Source: Clostridia bacterium (GTDB lineage: Bacteria; Bacillota; Clostridia; Oscillospirales; CAG-272). Taken from it: a stretch of DNA of 64,000 nt. Under the pieces are notes generated by a model, which had not been told where the DNA came from, made no database searches, and saw nothing but the letters and a program-made list of their open reading frames with translations. The stretch spans positions 1 through 64,000 of the forward strand of contig JAGALS010000044.1 in NCBI GenBank assembly GCA_017625065.1. Direction: 5' to 3'. Every line of letters starts with the position of its first letter. The stretch's first letter is position 1. Positions 24,460-33,205 of this stretch are shown here, piece by piece. The position numbers were made by a program, and so were the translations under genes.

Positions 24460-25065
24460 ATGATGGATTTTTTCCGTAACAGTGCTCTGGTTCCTATGGT
24501 CGTTGAGCAAACCGGCCACGGCGAACGTTCCTTTGACATTTTCTCAAGACTCCTTAACGACCGCATTGTTTTCCTTTCCGACGAGGTCAACGATACGACC
24601 GCTTCCCTTGTTGTTGCTCAAATGCTTTTCCTTGAGGCACAGGATCCCGATAAGGATATTTCCTTCTATATCAACAGCCCCGGCGGCTCTGTGACCGCAG
24701 GTATGGCGATCTATGACACAATGAACTATATCAAGTGCGACGTGTCGACCATCTGCATCGGTATGGCGGCTTCTATGGGTGCGTTCCTGCTTTCCTCCGG
24801 TACCAAGGGCAAGCGCTTGGCACTTCCCAACAGTGAGATCATGATCCATCAGCCCCTCGGCGGCGCAAAGGGTCAGGCATCCGATATCAAGATCCAGGCC
24901 GATCTGATCCTTCGTACCAGAGACACCCTGAATCGCATCCTTGCCGAAAACACCGGCAGATCTATCGAGGAGATCGCAAGAGACACCGATCGTGACAATT
25001 TTATGACCGCCGATCAGGCACTTGCCTATGGACTTGTCGACAAGGTGCTTGCAAAGCGCAACTAA
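24460..25065 (+). CDS. clpP: ATP-dependent Clp protease proteolytic subunit
   Basis: Serine protease that forms the tetradecameric chamber working with ClpX. The 201-residue protein shows the catalytic triad: Ser105 (GMAASMGAF), His130 (MIHQPLGG) and an Asp near 178 (RDTDRDNF). The oxyanion-side SPGGSVTAG is at 73-81. Two Met codons start the frame (24460 and 24463); GGAGG lies about 12 bases upstream. Nineteen bases separate it from clpX. Confidence 0.96.
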   Translation: MMDFFRNSALVPMVVEQTGHGERSFDIFSRLLNDRIVFLSDEVNDTTASLVVAQMLFLEAQDPDKDISFYINSPGGSVTAGMAIYDTMNYIKCDVSTICIGMAASMGAFLLSSGTKGKRLALPNSEIMIHQPLGGAKGQASDIKIQADLILRTRDTLNRILAENTGRSIEEIARDTDRDNFMTADQALAYGLVDKVLAKRN

Positions 25066-25084
25066 TAAAGATTAAGAGGTTACT

Positions 25085-26413
25085 ATGTCAAATACGACCA
25101 CCAATAAGGGCGGACGATCCACTCGTTATTGCTCTTTTTGCGGCAGAAATGAAAATCAGGCAAACTATCTGATTCCCTCGCCCACCGGCATTTATATCTG
25201 CGATTACTGTGTGGATGCTTGTGCTGAATTGATCAGCGAGACCGATGAGCAGAACGCGACTCAAAGCGGATTTACGCTGGATACGCTTCCCCGTCCCACA
25301 CAGATCAAAAATGCGCTCGATCAATATGTGATCGGTCAGGATGAGGCAAAAATTGCTTTGTCCGTGGCGGTATACAATCACTATAAGCGCGTGCTTTACG
25401 TCGAGCAAAACGCCTCTAAATCCAAGAAAAACAAGGGCGCTGTCGAGGATAGCGACGATAATATCGAGCTGCAAAAAAGCAACGTGCTGCTGCTTGGTCC
25501 AACCGGTGTCGGCAAGACCTATCTCGCGCAGACCCTTGCTAAAACCTTGCAGGTTCCCTTCGCTATTGCGGATGCCACGACACTGACCGAGGCGGGATAT
25601 GTCGGTGAGGACGTTGAAAACATTTTGTTGCGCTTGATCCAAGCGGCTGATTTTGATATTTCGCTTGCGGAGCGCGGTATCATTTATATCGATGAGATCG
25701 ACAAGATCTCGCGCAAGAGTGAGAATCGCTCGATCACCCGTGACGTTTCGGGAGAGGGCGTTCAGCAGGCGTTGTTGAAAATTCTTGAAGGAACTGTGGC
25801 TAACGTGCCTCCGCAGGGCGGCAGAAAGCATCCCAATCAGGAATTCATTCAGATCAACACCAAGAATATTCTCTTTATCTGCGGCGGCGCATTTGAAGGT
25901 CTTGAAAAGGTCATTGAGAAGCGCAAGGGCAATCAAACCGTTGGCTTTGGCGGCGAGATCCTGAAAAAGGAAGAAAAAAAGAAGAGCGGTATTTACCGCG
26001 ACGTCCTTCCCCACGATATTGTGAAATACGGATTGATCCCCGAGCTTGTGGGCCGTATTCCCGTTATTGTTTCGCTCAGCGACCTGGATAAAAGTGCTTT
26101 GGTACGCATCATCAGCGAGCCGAAGAACTCTCTTGTTCGCCAATATCAGAAGCTGTTTGAAATGGACGGCGTACAGCTGACCTTCGCAAAGGGCTCGATG
26201 GAAGCGATCGCGGAGATGGCTCTTGAGCGCAGCACCGGTGCACGCGGACTGCGCGCCATTATGGAAAATCTGATGCAGGAAACGATGTATGAGATCCCCG
26301 CGCGCAAGGACATTGCCGAGGTGGTGATCACCCCCGATTCGGTGCGTGGCAAGAAAAAGCCAAAATACGTGCTGCTGCGGGATACCGTTTCTTCCACCAA
26401 GGAAGGCGCTTGA
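25085..26413 (+). CDS. clpX: ATP-dependent protease ATP-binding subunit ClpX
   Basis: AAA+ unfoldase that feeds substrates to ClpP. The 442-residue protein has the N-terminal C4 zinc domain (Cys 16, 19, 39, 42), Walker A GPTGVGKT (138-145), Walker [10 protein letters not shown] (near 200-210), sensor and RxxR-type arginine motifs, and the pore loop GYVGEDVE (near 176). The stretch near 110-125 ([14 protein letters not shown]) is a short charged insert. RBS AAGAGG precedes the ATG; a strong terminator follows. Confidence 0.97.
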   Translation: MSNTTTNKGGRSTRYCSFCGRNENQANYLIPSPTGIYICDYCVDACAELISETDEQNATQSGFTLDTLPRPTQIKNALDQYVIGQDEAKIALSVAVYNHYKRVLYVEQNASKSKKNKGAVEDSDDNIELQKSNVLLLGPTGVGKTYLAQTLAKTLQVPFAIADATTLTEAGYVGEDVENILLRLIQAADFDISLAERGIIYIDEIDKISRKSENRSITRDVSGEGVQQALLKILEGTVANVPPQGGRKHPNQEFIQINTKNILFICGGAFEGLEKVIEKRKGNQTVGFGGEILKKEEKKKSGIYRDVLPHDIVKYGLIPELVGRIPVIVSLSDLDKSALVRIISEPKNSLVRQYQKLFEMDGVQLTFAKGSMEAIAEMALERSTGARGLRAIMENLMQETMYEIPARKDIAEVVITPDSVRGKKKPKYVLLRDTVSSTKEGA

Positions 26414-26420
26414 AACTAAA

Positions 26421-26460
26421 CTATAAAAGCCGTGCCCCCAAGCGGGCACGGCTTTTATAG
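26421..26460 (+). terminator. Terminator of the tig-clpPX cluster
   Basis: A 17-bp perfect stem (CTATAAAAGCCGTGCCC arm) with a 6-nt loop and a TTTTATAG tail, directly after clpX. Confidence 0.88.
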
Positions 26461-26475
26461 TTTACAGAATTTTTA

Positions 26476-26504
26476 TTGATTTTTCTGTCGTTTTATGTTA
26501 AGAT
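26476..26504 (+). promoter_or_regulatory. Promoter of the two-gene membrane protein unit
   Basis: TTGATT (26476-26481), 17-nt spacer, TAAGAT (26499-26504), about 50 nt before ATG 26556. Confidence 0.65.
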
Positions 26505-26555
26505 AGAATATATATGATTTTCCCTTCCATATAGTGAACAATGGGAGGTGAAAAT

Positions 26556-27098
26556 ATGAAAAAACGGGAACCCACCAACGGCACAAATGCCACATCGCGG
26601 CTTTTTCTGCGATTTTTTCTCACATATCTGCTGACCGCACCCGTCGCGATCCTGTTTGCTACGCGCGAACTGTTGGAGCTGAATATCGAGCAGTCAGGTG
26701 CTGTCGAGTTTTTCTTTGTTCCCCTTTCGCTGCTTGCTGCTTTTTTGACTATTACTAAGCCTTACTTGATCGTTCTTGCCGTTATAAAGTCATTTTACGA
26801 CGTGGCTCTTTTGTATCAGGTATCGCAATGGGTAAGGCTTGGTGCGATTGGGATCTTACCGTGGAACGCGTGTCTGTTGATCCTGATCTTTTCGCTCATT
26901 TTGTTTTGCTTTGCGGCGGCGCGGGCTGAATTATTCTCTTTTTTACACACCGAAAGAGATATTCATCTCATCCTTTCCCGTCCGTTTGGTGCATATTTGC
27001 TTGAAATGCTGTTATTTACCGCATTGGCGCTTTCATTGTATTATTTAATGCCTGAGTTATTGAATACCTTTGGAATGCTGCCAACACCTCTTCAATAA
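26556..27098 (+). CDS. Polytopic membrane protein of unknown function
   Basis: 180-residue hydrophobic protein with four or five transmembrane segments (about 15-37, 48-75, 105-125 and 145-165). I recognise no family. ATG 26556 follows GGGAGGTG with good spacing; the open frame extends five codons upstream. It is 19 bases from the DUF624-like gene and shares its promoter, so the two products probably work together in the membrane. Confidence 0.75.
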   Translation: MKKREPTNGTNATSRLFLRFFLTYLLTAPVAILFATRELLELNIEQSGAVEFFFVPLSLLAAFLTITKPYLIVLAVIKSFYDVALLYQVSQWVRLGAIGILPWNACLLILIFSLILFCFAAARAELFSFLHTERDIHLILSRPFGAYLLEMLLFTALALSLYYLMPELLNTFGMLPTPLQ

Positions 27099-27117
27099 AG
27101 ATCCGAAAGGAAAAAAT

Positions 27118-28104
27118 ATGGAAAACGAAAAAAAACGTGGACTGTTCTTCCGTCGCTCGGACCGTCCCGATGCGAAGCCGGAGGACACAACGCCGACCCT
27201 TGGCTACTTTTTTAAGCTGCTTTTCAGAAAGTTCGGGAAATTGATCTCTCTGAATTTGATGATGGTTATGCTCTATATTCCGCTGATCGTCGCGGTCGTG
27301 CTTTACTTCTTCGGTGAAAGCACACCGACCGTTGAGAGTGCTTTGTACGCGCCCTTGCTTGGTGTCAGCATCGGCGGCGGTTCTCCAACGGCTAACCTTT
27401 TGCTTGGTACCTTCTCAAGACAGTTGAACGTTCCCTTTCTGACAACGGGCCGTATCGTGGGTATTTCCCTGCTGATCGGCTTTACGGTGATCACGTGGGG
27501 CTGGCAGAACGTTGGTGCTACGTATAATCTGCGTAGCCTTGTTCGCGGCGATTCCTGCTTTTTGTTCTCCGATTATTTTTACGCCATTCGCCGCAATTTA
27601 AAGCAAGGACTTCTATTTGGCCTTTTAGACGTGTTGATCATTGTCGTTTTGATGATTGACTTCTTCTACTTCAATGCCCTTGCCGATGTGTTCTGGTTCG
27701 GCGTGTGCTATATTTTGTTTATCGTGCTGATCGTTACCTATTCGATCATGCGCTTTTACATTTATCATATGATGATCACGTTTGACCTCTCGATCAAAAA
27801 GATACTCAAAAACGCGCTCATTTTCGTCCCGCTTGGGTTCAAACGAAACTTGGTCGGCTTTTTGGGCATCATTGCCGTGACCGGCATCAATGCGGCGCTG
27901 ATCCTTCCTTCCCTGAAGGTCGGCTTTGCTTTGCCCTTGATCTTACCTTTGTTCTATCTTCCTGCCCTTGCAGGATTTATTGCCGCTTACGCGGCTTGGC
28001 CCAACATTCAGCGCTATATGATCGATGCTTTTGACAATGCCGATCCTAAATCGCAACCAGAAGAAGAGGTCGCCGAGGAAAGCGCTGCAGAGAGTGACGG
28101 TTGA
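27118..28104 (+). CDS. DUF624 (YesL-like) membrane protein
   Basis: 328-residue membrane protein with six predicted helices. After a charged cytoplasmic N terminus (about 1-30), the segment GYFFKLLFRKFGKLISLN matches the start of DUF624 proteins, and the later ARG-rich AIRRNLKQG block also fits. The C terminus is acidic (Glu/Ala/Ser-rich after 310). YesL-like proteins often accompany sugar ABC transporters, but none is adjacent, so the role is unknown. RBS GAAAGGAAA lies before ATG 27118. Confidence 0.75.
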   Translation: MENEKKRGLFFRRSDRPDAKPEDTTPTLGYFFKLLFRKFGKLISLNLMMVMLYIPLIVAVVLYFFGESTPTVESALYAPLLGVSIGGGSPTANLLLGTFSRQLNVPFLTTGRIVGISLLIGFTVITWGWQNVGATYNLRSLVRGDSCFLFSDYFYAIRRNLKQGLLFGLLDVLIIVVLMIDFFYFNALADVFWFGVCYILFIVLIVTYSIMRFYIYHMMITFDLSIKKILKNALIFVPLGFKRNLVGFLGIIAVTGINAALILPSLKVGFALPLILPLFYLPALAGFIAAYAAWPNIQRYMIDAFDNADPKSQPEEEVAEESAAESDG

Positions 28105-28107
28105 CCG

Positions 28108-28812
28108 TCACCCTCCCTCAAGCAGTTGACTGACTGTTACAAATTCATAGCCCAATTCCAGAAGCATCGGTATGATCTGCCGCAACGCCTGTGGAGTTGG
28201 GCTATTTTTGCCGATGAAATCGTGCATAAGAATGATCGAGCCGTTTTTGGTGTTTCGCCGCACGTTTTGAAAGATCTCGCTGATCGGCGTGTGTGCCCAA
28301 TCTCTGGTATCGACACTCCACATCACGATGGTCGTATTGGTAGCACTGCAAATTTCCTGTACGTTTTTGGTGCAAACGCCCTCAGGCGGACGGAAATACC
28401 GTGGTCGCGAGCCTGTAATTTTTTCAATAGCATCGTTGCAACGATTGATATCCTGCGTCAGATCCTCAAGACTCATTTTTGCCATATGGTTATGGTGATA
28501 GGTGTGATTTCCCAGCTCGTGCCCTTCTTTGGCGATGCGCTTGACAAGGTCAGGATAGGCTTCCACATTGGAGCCAACTGCAAAAAAGGTCGCGTGAATC
28601 TCAAACTCCTCTAAAATATCCAGGATCAAGGGCGTGTATTTGGGATGCGGTCCGTCATCGAAGGTCAGCGCGATGCGTGCAGGACCTGTTTTGGAAGCAT
28701 AGCGATAAATGATCTGCGCCTCGGCAGCAATATTTATGCAAAAGGAAAAAAACAAGATATATGCCGCAAAAAGGCAACAGATATAACGCGCCGCACGGTT
28801 TAAGCGCCGCAT
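28108..28812 (-). CDS. Polysaccharide deacetylase (NodB domain)
   Basis: Carbohydrate esterase family 4 enzyme of 234 residues, probably exported: residues about 9-31 form a hydrophobic signal or anchor. NodB motifs are complete: TFDDGP (50-55, catalytic base Asp52 and metal Asp53), HTYHH (His103 and His107, metal), RPPEG (about 139-143), DTRDWAH (about 168) and LMHD (about 195). It probably removes acetyl groups from peptidoglycan. Its start overlaps the end of pdaA by 13 bases, so the two are coupled, which suggests a role in cortex or cell wall modification during sporulation. Confidence 0.88.
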   Translation of the reverse strand: MRRLNRAARYICCLFAAYILFFSFCINIAAEAQIIYRYASKTGPARIALTFDDGPHPKYTPLILDILEEFEIHATFFAVGSNVEAYPDLVKRIAKEGHELGNHTYHHNHMAKMSLEDLTQDINRCNDAIEKITGSRPRYFRPPEGVCTKNVQEICSATNTTIVMWSVDTRDWAHTPISEIFQNVRRNTKNGSIILMHDFIGKNSPTPQALRQIIPMLLELGYEFVTVSQLLEGG

Positions 28813-29579
28813 AGCTCATCCAAGGTGCCGAAGCGATACCCCTGCGCTTTCAGCTCGCTGATCACCTGCGGCAAAATTTTTGCATTCGTTGCAGAGGTTG
28901 GATGCAACAAAAGCACAGCTCCGTTGTGGATGTTGTCCATCACACAGCGAAGGGCTTTCTCGGGTGCCATTTGACGTGCGTTATCCCAATCGGCATAAGC
29001 AAAGCTCCAAAAAATGGTTTTATAACCAAGTTCCTTTGCACATAATAACAATTCTTTTGAAAAACTACCCTCGGGGGGTCTGAAATACGGTGCTGTGCGG
29101 ATCCCCGCTTCCCCGCAAGCCTGCTCCAATGCTTGCAGCTCGCTTTGAATTTTTTCTTTTGAAGCATTTGCCAGATTCGGATGCGTGGCGGTATGATTGC
29201 AGACAAGGTGACCTTCTTGGTTCATACGGCGCAAAAGATCGGTGTTGGCACTCACCAAATGCTTTAACACAAAGAAGGCGGCGGGAGTGCCCGTTTCCTT
29301 CAATGTGTTTAAAATTTGTTCTACGTTTCCGTTTTCATAGCCCGCATCAAATGTCAAATATACGACCTTCTCCACCGCCCCGTCACCGTGTGCGTGATCG
29401 ATATAATATCCGCCGCATTCCTCCACAAACCGAAGCTCGGGTGACACCAACGCCTGTCGGTGGGCTTTTTGTCGGGTGCAGTACCAATGCAGCTCACCGG
29501 TGGTAGCTGCGCCGATTTCCAGAATAAGGCAGCACACAAGCATTAAAATGCAAGCAGGAAGCGTTATCATACGTTTCAT
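28800..29579 (-). CDS. pdaA: PdaA-type muramic delta-lactam polysaccharide deacetylase
   Basis: NodB-domain enzyme that deacetylates muramic acid (after CwlD) and closes the delta-lactam ring of the spore cortex. The 259-residue protein has a signal segment (about 5-25) and the PdaA variant of motif 1, YLTFDAGYENG (Asp78; Ala replaces the second Asp of TFDDGP), then HTATH (His129, His133), RPPEG (167-171), FAYADWD and a final LLLHPTS. Variant motif 1 is what separates PdaA from ordinary deacetylases. ATG 29579 follows AAAGGAG. CwlD is encoded at 1662. Confidence 0.9.
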   Translation of the reverse strand: MKRMITLPACILMLVCCLILEIGAATTGELHWYCTRQKAHRQALVSPELRFVEECGGYYIDHAHGDGAVEKVVYLTFDAGYENGNVEQILNTLKETGTPAAFFVLKHLVSANTDLLRRMNQEGHLVCNHTATHPNLANASKEKIQSELQALEQACGEAGIRTAPYFRPPEGSFSKELLLCAKELGYKTIFWSFAYADWDNARQMAPEKALRCVMDNIHNGAVLLLHPTSATNAKILPQVISELKAQGYRFGTLDELCGA

Positions 29580-29657
29580 TAAATCAACAACTCCTTTCTG
29601 TTTTTAGTTTGATGCAAGCGCGTGATTTTAGACTTTCAATTAATGGGCAAAGCAAAC

Positions 29658-29695
29658 AAAAATGGATACAACGAAAAATCGTTGTATCCATTTTT
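29658..29695 (-). terminator. Terminator downstream of the 29698-30372 gene
   Basis: A 17-bp perfect stem (AAAAATGGATACAACGA arm) with an AAAA loop and a T-rich tail on the minus strand (TTTTGTTTGC). It separates the pcrA pair from pdaA. Confidence 0.85.
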
Positions 29696-29697
29696 TA

Positions 29698-30372
29698 TTA
29701 TTTTTTTGCTTGATCCATATAAAAATCACCGATATGGCACTCAACAAAGCGAAGCATACGCTCTTCAAGCAGTCGCTTGTTTTTGTGGAAGAAAGCAGGA
29801 ATGCGCGCACGGTTTTCTTCAATGTTCTTTTTCAACTGAAAAATGTAATCCGCAAGCTCGCCATCCCCCGCATCTCGAACGGCGCGGCAAACGTATCCGA
29901 CTGCTCTGATATCTGCTTTTTCAAAAACGCTTAAAAGCTCTGAAGCATCTCTAAAGGATAATTCAAGCAGCATACGGTATGATATCAACGGAAGAAACTG
30001 TGTATCGGTTTCTAAGCGCAAGCGCAATTTCTTGGGGATATCTTGCCAAAGACCTATGATGGAATCGGTATATTCAGAAAGATAGGCATCTGTTTTTTCT
30101 TGGATCAATTCAGGTGTCAGCGCGCTCATAGGTAGATTGGACCCTTTTTCTTGGTCGTACAAAAAAAAGTGAACGCGCTCTTTTTTTGCGTGGTGGGATA
30201 GATAAAGAAATACCACTCCAACAGCAAGGCAGATCGCCACAAGTATACCGAAAAAGATGCGAAGCCCCAAAACAGGTGTCATACTTGCGGGGATAAAAAG
30301 CAGCAATCCAAGTACCGCGCAAACGGTTGCCAAGTGTAATCCGTGCTCAAAAAAGAACTGATTTTTCTTCAC
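29698..30372 (-). CDS. Small membrane protein with cytoplasmic helical domain, unknown function
   Basis: 224-residue protein with two adjacent transmembrane helices (about 12-33 and 38-58) followed by a roughly 165-residue charged, mostly helical cytoplasmic part. I recognise no family motif. It starts 15 bases after the pcrA stop codon and ends at a strong terminator, so it is co-transcribed with pcrA; no functional link to the helicase is evident. Confidence 0.7.
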   Translation of the reverse strand: MKKNQFFFEHGLHLATVCAVLGLLLFIPASMTPVLGLRIFFGILVAICLAVGVVFLYLSHHAKKERVHFFLYDQEKGSNLPMSALTPELIQEKTDAYLSEYTDSIIGLWQDIPKKLRLRLETDTQFLPLISYRMLLELSFRDASELLSVFEKADIRAVGYVCRAVRDAGDGELADYIFQLKKNIEENRARIPAFFHKNKRLLEERMLRFVECHIGDFYMDQAKK

Positions 30373-30386
30373 AATGAGACCTCCGT

Positions 30387-32789
30387 TTATAATTTCTTTA
30401 GTTTTGCGTATGTTGCCATCAGCTTTTTGGTTCCTTTGGTATCAAATGCGATCTCGTAAAGCATATCTGCACCCATCTTGGTCACAGACAGTATCGTGCC
30501 TTCTCCAAGCAGCATATGCTGCACACGATCGCCCGTCGCAAGCACCTCGCGCTGAGCGCTTGGCTGCGGTGTCGGACGGCCAACCGTAATGCGGTCTCTT
30601 GCCGTAAACTGATTGGCAGGTCGCGTCTGGGTATAACCTCTTCCCCCCATCACGGGCGTGCTTGGCGTTGTGTCGCGTTGGATATCCAAAAGCCGTTCGG
30701 GGATCTCGGCAAGGAAGCGAGAAGCAGGATTGCAAGAGGTGTGACCGTAGAGCAAACGAGATTTTGCGTGCAGGATATAGAGCCGATCCTTGGCGCGTGT
30801 GATCGCAACGTAGGCAAGACGGCGCTCCTCCTCAATTTCCTCAGGCCCTGCCATAACGGTTTGCAGTCCCGGAAAAATACCCTCCTCAAATCCGGGCAAG
30901 AACACTCTCGGGAATTCCAGACCTTTTGCGCTGTGGATCGTCATCAGTACCACCGCATCGGCGCTGTCGTCATAACGGTCGACATCGGCGACAAGTGCGG
31001 TCTCCTGCAAAAATTCGGAAAGCGAGGGGGTTTCCACACTATCCATATATCCCTTCACGTTCGAAATAAATTCTTGAAGGTTGTCAAGGCGGTCTGCCTC
31101 TTCGGGACCCATATCGCGGATCATTTGACGGTATCCCGTGCGGTCCAGAACCTCGTCCACGAAAGCATCCAGATCCATTGTGGGCAAAAGCTCGGTTAAT
31201 TCGTTAATGAGCTCCGTAAATGTTTTGAGCTTGGATGCAACGCGGGAAAGAGCGATATATTGATCAGCTTTCTCCATCACTTGGAACATACTGTATTCTT
31301 CATTATCGGCAATTTCCTCAATTGCGGCTAGTGTACGGTCACCGATCGCACGCTTGGGCTCGTTGACGATACGCAGCAAGCGCTCTTTGTCGCTGTGATT
31401 TTCGATCAATTGCAGATATGCCACAAGATCGCGGATTTCCTTGCGATCCGAGAAGCGAACGCCGCCAAGCATACGGTAAGGCACCGCACTGCGTACAAAA
31501 GCATTTTCCAAGGCGTTGGATTGCGCGTTGGTACGGAACAGAACCGCGAAATCGCGGTAATGGCATTCGTTTGCGGCAACTGTCTTTTGGATAATATCCA
31601 GAATGGCTCTTGCTTCGGCATTCTGATGCTCCGGGATCAGAACGCGGATCTTGCTTCCCATACCGCGATCAGTAAAGAGTGTCTTTCTCATCGCATCATC
31701 CTTGGTGTTATGAGAAATAACGGCGTTTGCCGCATCCAGGATCGATTGCGTCGAGCGATAGTTTTGCTCCAGGCGAATCAAGGTAGCGGGATGGAACACC
31801 TTGGTGAACTGGCGAATGTTTTCGATGGTCGCGCCGCGGAATTTATAAATACTTTGATCATCGTCGCCGACAACCATCAGATTGCGGTGTCCGCCCGACA
31901 AAAGCTCGGTCAATCTGAACTGCGCCTGGTTGGTGTCCTGATACTCGTCCACTGAAACAAAGCGGAACTGATTTTGATAGGAACGCAAAATATCCTCGTG
32001 TGTACGTAAAAGCTCTACGGTACGCACAATAATATCGTCAAAATCAAGCGCGTTGGATTCCGCAAGTCGCTTTTGGTATCCCGCATAGATCTTTTCGATC
32101 AAGGGCATTGGGTACTCGTTCCCTGCCTCCAGCAGGAAGTTTTCGGGGGATATCAGTCGATCCTTTGCGCGACTGATCTCTTTTAAGACTCTTTTGGGGT
32201 TTAATATCTTTTCATCGATGTTAAGCGATGTCATCACTGCCTTCAGCGCTTTTTTTTGATCGTCGGTGTCGTAAACCGTAAATCCTTCGCGAAGCCCCGC
32301 TTCGGTAGAATAGCGGCGCAATATCCGCATACAGATCGAGTGGAAGGTGCCCGCCCAGATGCTGCTTGGAAGATCGGGGTCGTCGGGAAAAGCGGCAGCA
32401 AGTCTTGCTTTGATCTCGTTTGCCGCCTTGTTTGTAAAGGTAATGGCAAGCACGCGCCACGGGGGGCACGGATCAACGGCAAATTCGCCAAGGATCCCCT
32501 CAAGCTCCTCTTTCGCCGGCGCAGAGCGAAGCGCAGCTTCAAGAGAGGCGACGTGTGCTTCTGAAAGCCCTGTAGGTACCCCGTTAAAATGATAGGCATT
32601 GCCATATCGGATGATATACGCGATGCGGCGTACCAAAACGGTTGTTTTTCCACTGCCGGCACCCGCCAATATCAGCAAAGGATCGCAAATATGATAGATC
32701 GCTTCGCGCTGCTGCTCGTTGAGCGAAGCATAATACAGATCAAAAAGTCCGCGCTTGGCGGCAAGATAACGTTCACGTAAATCCGACAT
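30387..32789 (-). CDS. pcrA: ATP-dependent DNA helicase PcrA (UvrD/Rep family)
   Basis: 3'-5' superfamily 1 helicase for DNA repair and plasmid replication, 800 residues. It shows Q motif LNEQQREAI (about 18-26), Walker A GAGSGKTTVL (about 40-49), motif II VDEYQDTN (about 280), motif III GDDDQSIYKFRGA (about 306), motif IV/V EQNYRST (about 338) and TIHSAKGLEFPRVFL (about 620), and motif VI LAYVAITRAKDRLYI (about 668). The C-terminal Tudor-like tail (GDRVQHMLLGEGTI) matches the PcrA RNA-polymerase-binding element. The region near 70-125 includes an insert relative to some family members. Confidence 0.96.
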   Translation of the reverse strand: MSDLRERYLAAKRGLFDLYYASLNEQQREAIYHICDPLLILAGAGSGKTTVLVRRIAYIIRYGNAYHFNGVPTGLSEAHVASLEAALRSAPAKEELEGILGEFAVDPCPPWRVLAITFTNKAANEIKARLAAAFPDDPDLPSSIWAGTFHSICMRILRRYSTEAGLREGFTVYDTDDQKKALKAVMTSLNIDEKILNPKRVLKEISRAKDRLISPENFLLEAGNEYPMPLIEKIYAGYQKRLAESNALDFDDIIVRTVELLRTHEDILRSYQNQFRFVSVDEYQDTNQAQFRLTELLSGGHRNLMVVGDDDQSIYKFRGATIENIRQFTKVFHPATLIRLEQNYRSTQSILDAANAVISHNTKDDAMRKTLFTDRGMGSKIRVLIPEHQNAEARAILDIIQKTVAANECHYRDFAVLFRTNAQSNALENAFVRSAVPYRMLGGVRFSDRKEIRDLVAYLQLIENHSDKERLLRIVNEPKRAIGDRTLAAIEEIADNEEYSMFQVMEKADQYIALSRVASKLKTFTELINELTELLPTMDLDAFVDEVLDRTGYRQMIRDMGPEEADRLDNLQEFISNVKGYMDSVETPSLSEFLQETALVADVDRYDDSADAVVLMTIHSAKGLEFPRVFLPGFEEGIFPGLQTVMAGPEEIEEERRLAYVAITRAKDRLYILHAKSRLLYGHTSCNPASRFLAEIPERLLDIQRDTTPSTPVMGGRGYTQTRPANQFTARDRITVGRPTPQPSAQREVLATGDRVQHMLLGEGTILSVTKMGADMLYEIAFDTKGTKKLMATYAKLKKL

Positions 32790-32818
32790 AAAATGACCTC
32801 ACTTTTATTTTCCCTTCT

Positions 32819-32847
32819 ATTATACTATAAATCGTCATAAATTGCAA
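32819..32847 (-). promoter_or_regulatory. Promoter of pcrA
   Basis: TTGCAA (32847-32842), 17-nt spacer, TATAAT (32824-32819), about 30 nt before the pcrA start. Confidence 0.82.
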
Positions 32848-32864
32848 CCGCAAGAAAAGAAAAA

Positions 32865-32886
32865 GGAGTCGAAAAAATTCGACTCC
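32865..32886 (-). terminator. Terminator upstream of pcrA, ending the NQ-protein transcript
   Basis: GGAGTCGAA and TTCGACTCC (9-bp stem, 4-nt loop) followed on the minus strand by CTTTTTCTTTTC. Confidence 0.8.
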
Positions 32887-32999
32887 CCTATCCATACAGC
32901 TTTGCAAGAATGACAAAGGACCCAAGTGCCAAAAAGCAAGGCTTTCGGGCGGTTTGGATGATTCACTCTTGCCTATCAGCACCGTGATGCAATATCTGC

Positions 33000-33137
33000 T
33001 CAGCGGCTTTGATTCTGGCTTCTGTTATTTTGATTTTGGTTCTGATTTTGGTTTTGGTTTTGGCTTCTGTTCTGGTTTTGATTCTGATTTTGGTTTTGAT
33101 TTTGATTCTGGTTCTGATTTTGATTGCGATTTTCCAT
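33000..33137 (-). CDS. Asn-Gln dipeptide repeat microprotein
   Basis: A 45-codon ORF too short for routine calling. After MENR the protein is almost entirely an Asn-Gln repeat (about 16 NQ pairs) broken by two NRS-type interruptions and ending SQNQSR; it has Arg at the ends and no acidic residue after position 2. ATG 33137 follows AAGGAG with 9-nt spacing. Codon usage alternates AAT/AAC and CAA/CAG freely, so the amino-acid pattern is kept while the DNA repeat has drifted, a sign of selection on the protein. It is preceded by a sigma-E-like promoter (33176-33205) and followed by a terminator (32865). I do not know its function; sporulation is suggested only by the promoter. Overlapping frames that give KS/KP or GF repeats lack comparable start signals. 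Confidence 0.6.
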   Translation of the reverse strand: MENRNQNQNQNQNQNQNQNQNQNRSQNQNQNQNQNQNNRSQNQSR

Positions 33138-33175
33138 GGTTCATATCTCCTTGCGTGTAAATTTGGGGTACACAG

Positions 33176-33205
33176 TTAGTATGAACACTCTTTTGGAAAC
33201 TATTC
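33176..33205 (-). promoter_or_regulatory. Sigma-E-like promoter of the NQ microprotein
   Basis: GAATAGT (33205-33199), 15-nt spacer, CATACTAA (33183-33176). This fits the mother-cell sigma-E pattern (kmATATT, 14-15 nt, CATACA-T) with one -35 and two -10 deviations. It overlaps the last codons of the upstream membrane gene. Confidence 0.4.

Noticed and set aside
33013..33130. Possible CRISPR or minisatellite at the 6-bp repeat
   Set aside because: Units are 6 bp and imperfect without spacers; the pattern is explained by Asn-Gln codons.
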